Program-made: the position numbers and the translations under genes
Shown here: positions 61,411 to 64,000 of the stretch, one piece after another
Layout of the letters: each line of letters opens with the position of its first letter
Position numbering within the stretch: the first letter of the stretch is position 1
Assembly: GCF_000964465.1 (NCBI RefSeq)
Contig: NZ_BANH01000015.1
Coordinates: forward strand, 62,001 to 126,000
DNA length: 64,000 bases
Reading direction: 5' to 3'
Source of the DNA: Gluconobacter thailandicus F149-1 = NBRC 100600
GTDB lineage: Bacteria; Pseudomonadota; Alphaproteobacteria; Acetobacterales; Acetobacteraceae
Notes under the pieces: model-generated
Databases searched by the model: none
Seen by the model: the letters and a program-made list of their open reading frames with translations, nothing else
What the model was told of the DNA's origin: nothing

Positions 61411-63018
61411 TTACCAGGCTGCGACAGCCCCATCGCTTCTCGGGTCTGTCGCGCCTTCAAAACGTCCGTTGCTGTGACGGACGATCGCGCCAGCGTGTCC
61501 CATAACAGAGGACAGGGTCGGAAGCTCCTCAATGACATGCCCGGCCTGATGAAGTGCCTGCACCACCTTAGGCGCGAAGCCCGGTTCCAGCTTCAGGGAC
61601 GTGCTTTCCTCCCCCCATGTCCGGCCCAGCAGCCAGCGTGGGCGGCAGATGGCCTCCTGTAATGGAACGCCATACCGTGCGTATCGACTGAAGATCGCAG
61701 CCTGTGTCTGGGGCTGCCCTTCGCCGCCCATTGTTCCATAGACCATTGTCCGTCCGTCATTCAGGCGAGCGGCAGCCGGGTTTAGGGTATGGAAGGGTTT
61801 GGCGCCCGGAAGCAGGCAGTTCCAGCCCGATGGTTTGAGACGGAAAGACGAACCGCGATTTTGCCAGAACAGACCACTCTGCGGGAGCATCACACCGGAA
61901 CCGAACTCAAAATACAGGCTCTGGATCATGCTGACCGCAACGCCATTGCTGTCAATCGCGCCCATCCATGTTGTATCGCCCCACTGGGTTTCTTCGGTCC
62001 AGGGGAAGGCTTCCGTCATGGAAATGCGGGTAGCCATGTCATCTAAAGCGTTCTGATCTGCCAGAAGGGCGCGAATGTCGGCTTCAGCGGTAGAACGGCC
62101 GTCAATCTCCCGATTGCGATAGCGGAAAGCCTGCTTGGTGGCTTCGATCAATCCATGCAGATGCTCGAAAGTTTCCGGCCCCTCACTTTGAGGGAGGCGA
62201 TCTTCCAGTGCCAGAATCAGCAGGGACGCAGCGCCCTGTGTGGGAGGCGCCATATTATAAAGTGTGCCCAGGGAAGTCTGAACTTCCAGAGGCGCTTTAA
62301 CTTCGGCCTTATGGGTCAGGAAGTCTTCAAGTCGCAAAGGACTGCCAGCGATTTCCAGGTCGGCAGCCATTCCTTTCGCCAGATCGCCTTCGTAAAAGCT
62401 CCGCAATCCATTCTGCGCGAGGCTACGGAGAGTTGCTGCAAGGAAAGGAGACGTTTGAATACTTCCTTCTTCCCATGGCGCATCGCCGGGAAGGCAAGTT
62501 GCCCGGAAGGTTGGATCACCTGACAGTTCGGCCTGCTTTGCTTTGAGGAGGGCCGCTTCGCTCTCGGAAACCACACGCCCGGTACTGGCATAGTGAATGG
62601 CATCGCGCAGAAGCCGCTCAAGGGGCAGGTTGGGTTGATGGCCTGCGCTTTCCTTCAGTGCGGCTTCCCAGCCGGAAACAGTTCCCGCAACGGTATTGGC
62701 CGCCAGACCACCGCGCCAGGGAATGACGCTGTGACCAGCCTGTGCATACAGGTCGAGCGTTGCATTGCGGGCAAGCCTGCCACAGGCATCAATCGCGATC
62801 GTCTTCCCGTCCGGGTATGAAATCAGCCAGAATCCGTCCCCGCCAAGACCGGTCATGTGTGGATAGACGGCGGCCAGAGCGGCGGCGGTCGCCACGACAG
62901 CTTCAATGGCTGTGCCCCCATCTTTCAGAACATCAAGCCCTGCCTGACTGGCCAGATGGTGAGGGGATGTGACCATCCCACGGAGAGAATTGGGTGTCTG
63001 CATGGAAGGTACCGTCAC
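61411..63018 (-). CDS. hpxW: gamma-glutamyltransferase-family hydrolase, HpxW-like (oxamate amidohydrolase)
   Basis: Ntn-hydrolase of 535 residues, no signal peptide. SPHHLASQAGLDVLKDGGTAIEAVVA and YPHMTGLGGDGFWLISYPDG open the family fold. The candidate autoprocessing Thr is in WGDTTWMGAIDSNGVAVSMIQS, which replaces the TTHxS of glutathione enzymes as in HpxW. PQTQAAIFSRYARYGVPLQEAI follows. HpxW splits oxamate to oxalate and ammonia. GTG 63018 overlaps the LysR stop (GTGA); ATG 63003 is the alternative. Confidence 0.88.
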   Translation of the reverse strand: MTVPSMQTPNSLRGMVTSPHHLASQAGLDVLKDGGTAIEAVVATAAALAAVYPHMTGLGGDGFWLISYPDGKTIAIDACGRLARNATLDLYAQAGHSVIPWRGGLAANTVAGTVSGWEAALKESAGHQPNLPLERLLRDAIHYASTGRVVSESEAALLKAKQAELSGDPTFRATCLPGDAPWEEGSIQTSPFLAATLRSLAQNGLRSFYEGDLAKGMAADLEIAGSPLRLEDFLTHKAEVKAPLEVQTSLGTLYNMAPPTQGAASLLILALEDRLPQSEGPETFEHLHGLIEATKQAFRYRNREIDGRSTAEADIRALLADQNALDDMATRISMTEAFPWTEETQWGDTTWMGAIDSNGVAVSMIQSLYFEFGSGVMLPQSGLFWQNRGSSFRLKPSGWNCLLPGAKPFHTLNPAAARLNDGRTMVYGTMGGEGQPQTQAAIFSRYARYGVPLQEAICRPRWLLGRTWGEESTSLKLEPGFAPKVVQALHQAGHVIEELPTLSSVMGHAGAIVRHSNGRFEGATDPRSDGAVAAW

Positions 63019-63896
63019 GAAAGAGGGATGGGGCGAAGGCGGGAAATATGATCACACAGCGTTCGGATCAGGAGATCTTCCGGCCCCTGGGCCGTCTGAT
63101 GGCGCGTCGCTGCAATGAAATCGACGTCTGGAATAGTGGGCAGATTTGCGGACTGACAGACAGCCAGGCCATCGGTTTCGCTGAGGAAGCTGGGCTGGGC
63201 GGTGATGCCATAGCCGGCGCGAACCGCAGCAAGAATGGCGCTCAGATTGCTGCTGGTGAAGGCGATGTGCCAGGACTGCCCAGCACGATTAAGGGCTTCA
63301 ATGGCAAGGCGCCTCGTGACGCTACCTTCAGGGAAGGTCACCAGTGGGAGAGACGCGCCTTCCTCGGGCAGGATCTCTTCCGGCCCGAACCATTTCAGCT
63401 CTTCCGTCCACAGTTTCTGGCCATGCGTTTCGGAGGATCGGCGCATACCGCAGAGCAGGTCGATTTCGTCATTCTCCAGCAGCCGGGTCAGGGACGCGCT
63501 GAGACCTACGGTCATGGTGATCTGAAGGGATGGATGGGCCGCGCGAAACGTGCCGAGAATTTCAGGAAAGCGCGTTAGGAGCAGGTCTTCCGTTACACCC
63601 AGTCGAATGGTGCCGCGCGGGACGCCTTCCCGGAAATAGGCAAACAGGCTGCTCTCAACCTGCAACAGCCGCTGACCCAGAGAGACAAGAGCCGTACCGT
63701 CGCCCGTCAGCTTGACGGCCTTGGTGCTGCGGGCGAGCAGGCGCGTTCCAAGCTGCTCCTCAAGCCGGCTGACATGCTGACTGATGGTGGACTGACTGAC
63801 CCCAAGCGTTTGGGCCGCAGACGTGAAGTGCAGGGTTTCCGCGACCGCCAGAAACGAGCGCAGATGCATGGGATCAAGATGTGTTTGATCTTTCAT
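63015..63896 (-). CDS. LysR-family transcriptional regulator
   Basis: 293 residues. The N-terminal helix-turn-helix (LRSFLAVAETLHFTSAAQTLGVSQSTISQHVSRLEEQLGTRLLARS) is the LysR standard, followed by an effector domain with TIRLGVTEDLLL and GYGITAQPSFLS. It is upstream of and overlapping hpxW, and divergent to a gene that starts at the right edge, so it probably controls both. ATG 63869 is another possible start. The effector may be an oxalurate or purine product (inference). Confidence 0.93.
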   Translation of the reverse strand: MKDQTHLDPMHLRSFLAVAETLHFTSAAQTLGVSQSTISQHVSRLEEQLGTRLLARSTKAVKLTGDGTALVSLGQRLLQVESSLFAYFREGVPRGTIRLGVTEDLLLTRFPEILGTFRAAHPSLQITMTVGLSASLTRLLENDEIDLLCGMRRSSETHGQKLWTEELKWFGPEEILPEEGASLPLVTFPEGSVTRRLAIEALNRAGQSWHIAFTSSNLSAILAAVRAGYGITAQPSFLSETDGLAVCQSANLPTIPDVDFIAATRHQTAQGPEDLLIRTLCDHISRLRPIPLS

Positions 63897-63996
63897 GCGA
63901 ATATGTGAGGGCAGTTTTATCACGCGGTCAACTTGATCTGATGCCGTTATGAGCGCAGAATTTGCATAAATACGATTTCCTTCTGGCGGAGACAGA

Positions 63997-64000
63997 ATGA
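63997..64000 (+). CDS. start of a divergent gene cut by the window edge
   Basis: ATG at 63997-63999 follows GGCGGAGACAGA, a good ribosome site, 100 bases from the LysR start. Only the first codon is present, so the product is unknown; a transporter for the LysR effector would be usual. Confidence 0.3.

Noticed and set aside
61411-63018. Periplasmic glutathione gamma-glutamyltransferase
   Set aside because: No signal peptide, no TTHxS nucleophile motif, and its hpx neighbours point to the HpxW oxamate branch.
1-64000. tRNA, rRNA, CRISPR, insertion sequence or prophage
   Set aside because: No cloverleaf-type sequence, rRNA block, regular repeat-spacer array, transposase, integrase or phage structural gene was found on reading. 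A tRNAscan and repeat search would be decisive.

Overview
The window is chromosomal DNA from an alphaproteobacterium, most likely an acetic acid bacterium of the Gluconobacter type. The evidence is moderately high GC, polyol and sugar oxidation genes, an OprB-type porin, a TonB/ExbB/ExbD/ExbD/TPR operon, and alphaproteobacterial gene neighbourhoods (rdgB-rph with divergent hrcA; mrcA-prfB). Genus is inference. I see no rRNA, tRNA, CRISPR array, transposase or prophage.

Layout. 1-5.2 kb: a polyol operon with a partial gene, a short-chain dehydrogenase, a complete RbsBAC-type ABC importer and a ribitol 2-dehydrogenase, closed by a terminator. 5.2-11.4 kb: an EamA exporter coupled to parE, a secreted protein, a small lipoprotein, an OmpA-family protein and a DUF1491 protein. 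11.4-21.4 kb: a tightly packed minus-strand run, gltX-pyrB-pyrC-plsY-dprA-topA, then an S41 protease. 21.6-33.5 kb: a coupled pair of probable Tat-exported proteins, comEC, nth, an ABC exporter, a periplasmic amidohydrolase, rdgB-rph, hrcA and an aldo/keto reductase. 33.6-42.7 kb: penicillin-binding protein 1A, prfB with a programmed +1 frameshift, the TonB-energising operon and a lone flgH. 43-49.5 kb: porin, small lipoprotein, a heptose/deoxysugar nucleotide group and a GH13 glucosidase.

49.5-58.6 kb is an amino-sugar utilisation locus on the minus strand: sugar kinase, SIS isomerase/deaminase, KbaZ/GatZ-like protein, MFS permease, NagA deacetylase, TonB-dependent receptor and NagB. A divergent DeoR-family regulator faces it across a 9-bp-arm palindrome. 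The mix fits N-acetylgalactosamine plus N-acetylglucosamine use. KbaZ has no KbaY aldolase partner here, so it may act alone.

58.7-64 kb: the regulator gene overlaps a set matching hpxZ-hpxX-hpxY (AtzH/AtzG/AtzE homologues), followed by convergent hpxW and a LysR regulator. This looks like oxalurate/oxamate or related carbamoyl-nitrogen catabolism. The most interesting points are the amino-sugar route with a stand-alone KbaZ, the regulator fused by overlap to the hpx set, a Tat-exported Rossmann/cupin pair, a nucleotidyltransferase-like/GmhB fusion, hairpins punctuating the TonB operon, and a dihydroorotase lacking its usual metal-binding histidines.
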